A DNA stretch of 6,024 nt. It comes from Methylocapsa sp. (GTDB taxonomy: Bacteria; Pseudomonadota; Alphaproteobacteria; Rhizobiales; Beijerinckiaceae). The notes beneath the pieces were generated by a model that was given only the letters and a program-made list of their open reading frames with translations, did not search any database and was not told the origin of the DNA. Shown piece after piece: positions 5,440 to 6,024 of this stretch. The position numbers and the translations under genes are program-made. Position 1 is the first letter of the stretch. Every line of letters begins with the position of its first letter. The stretch spans positions 3,193-9,216 of the forward strand of contig JAFMSB010000045.1 of the NCBI GenBank assembly GCA_017353815.1, written 5' to 3'.

Positions 5440-5937
5440 TTGCACGTCTCCGCCGCTAGACTAACGCCCGCAACTTCCGGCCCAGCCGTTTTGCCCGTTG
5501 TGGCAGCATCTGTTTTCGCCGTTCTTGGCACGACCGCGTCCGCGGACGCCAAGAAGCCCGGCGACTGGACGTGCTCGGATTTCCTCAAAGCTTCAGAAGG
5601 CGAAAAGAACCGTGTCGTTTATTTTTTTGAGGGCATCCGGCTAGCCGACAAGAAAGAAACCCTGGATCTCGCGGCCAAGAATTTCAACGTCCCCGTTTCC
5701 AAAGTGATTCAATATTGCAGGAGGAACCAACCACGCGCTGCTCAACCACTTCTACTGGCGCGCCAGGCAACTTCCATAACCTTGGGGGTGGTTTTATCTG
5801 CAGAAATGCTGGTGCGGTTCGGGAAAGAAGTACAAAAAATGTCATCTCGACCGAAAGAATCAGAAGCAAGTGCAGCCGTGGGAAGTGGACGCTCACATAC
5901 GGTCGCGGCGGAAGAGGCGGCCAATGCCTGCATGTAG
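5440..5937 (+). CDS. HdeA-like periplasmic acid-stress chaperone, probably frameshifted
   Basis: HdeA proteins are small periplasmic chaperones that unfold at low pH and keep other proteins from aggregating. Numbering from a TTG at 5440, there is a signal peptide (hydrophobic 16-30, cleavage probably after Ala35 or Ala37) and then KKPGDWTCSDFL at 38-48, close to the E. coli mature start KKPVNSWTCEDFL. The two disulphide cysteines, Cys45 and Cys93, are 48 residues apart, exactly as in E. coli HdeA (18 and 66). After VIQYC the reading frame as annotated (165 residues) loses family character and third-base G/C bias. The +1 frame from the AGG-AGG pair instead gives TNHALLNHFYWRARQLP and a TAA at 5777-5779, a product of about 112 residues with a normal-sized mature domain. 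No ATG exists nearby and no start has a good ribosome site, so the true start is unknown. This may be a decaying gene. Confidence 0.62.
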   Translation: MHVSAARLTPATSGPAVLPVVAASVFAVLGTTASADAKKPGDWTCSDFLKASEGEKNRVVYFFEGIRLADKKETLDLAAKNFNVPVSKVIQYCRRNQPRAAQPLLLARQATSITLGVVLSAEMLVRFGKEVQKMSSRPKESEASAAVGSGRSHTVAAEEAANACM

Positions 5938-6024
5938 GAAATACTACCGGGAGCGTCTGCGGTGCCTCTGCAATTGGCTCTCATACAGTCGCTAAGAAGA
6001 TGCTGAAGCAAATCGCCAGAAACG
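5780..6024. other. Right-hand end without an assignable gene
   Basis: Past the probable HdeA stop, the unshifted frame runs to 5937 with no recognisable domain. Another plus-strand frame stays open from 5631 to the edge, with several cysteines (ending in AKKMLKQIARN), but it overlaps the HdeA domain out of frame and has no ATG until near the edge. A minus-strand frame from 6011 starts with TTG and lacks a family. None of these is supported as a gene. Confidence 0.4.

Overview
The window is a chromosomal housekeeping segment from an alphaproteobacterium, most likely of the order Hyphomicrobiales (Rhizobiales). The grounds are the gene order rseP-bamA-lpxD, a short single-PDZ RseP, a BamA with alphaproteobacterial features, and GC-rich coding DNA with a strong G/C preference at third codon positions. 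The HdeA-like gene suggests, as inference only, a lineage that meets acid stress. No plasmid, phage, insertion sequence, CRISPR, tRNA or rRNA signal was found.

Layout, right to left along the minus strand: yraN (5004-4525), a 272-bp gap, rseP (4252-3098), a 368-bp gap with several small repeats, bamA (2729-177), a 97-bp gap, and the first 26 codons of lpxD (78-1), which runs off the left edge. On the plus strand an HdeA-like periplasmic protein gene (about 5440-5937) diverges from yraN across an intergenic region with an AT-rich core. The last ~245 bases, beyond its probable true stop, hold nothing I can assign.

The minus-strand genes serve the cell envelope. RseP is the inner-membrane site-2 protease that releases envelope-stress regulators. 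BamA is the core of the outer-membrane protein assembly machine. LpxD makes a lipid A precursor. YraN is a conserved nuclease-fold protein of unsettled function. The usual upstream partners of rseP (cdsA and dxr) are not there; yraN occupies that place.

The most interesting point is in the HdeA-like gene. Reading is normal through the second conserved cysteine, then the coding signal moves to the +1 frame exactly at a tandem AGG-AGG arginine pair, a sequence known to provoke +1 slippage. The shifted frame gives a short basic-aromatic tail and a stop. This is either a recent indel that broke the gene or a +1 frameshift site. The same gene has no ATG start in any plus-strand frame nearby, which favours decay. 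The rest of the window looks ordinary; I saw no convincing new system.
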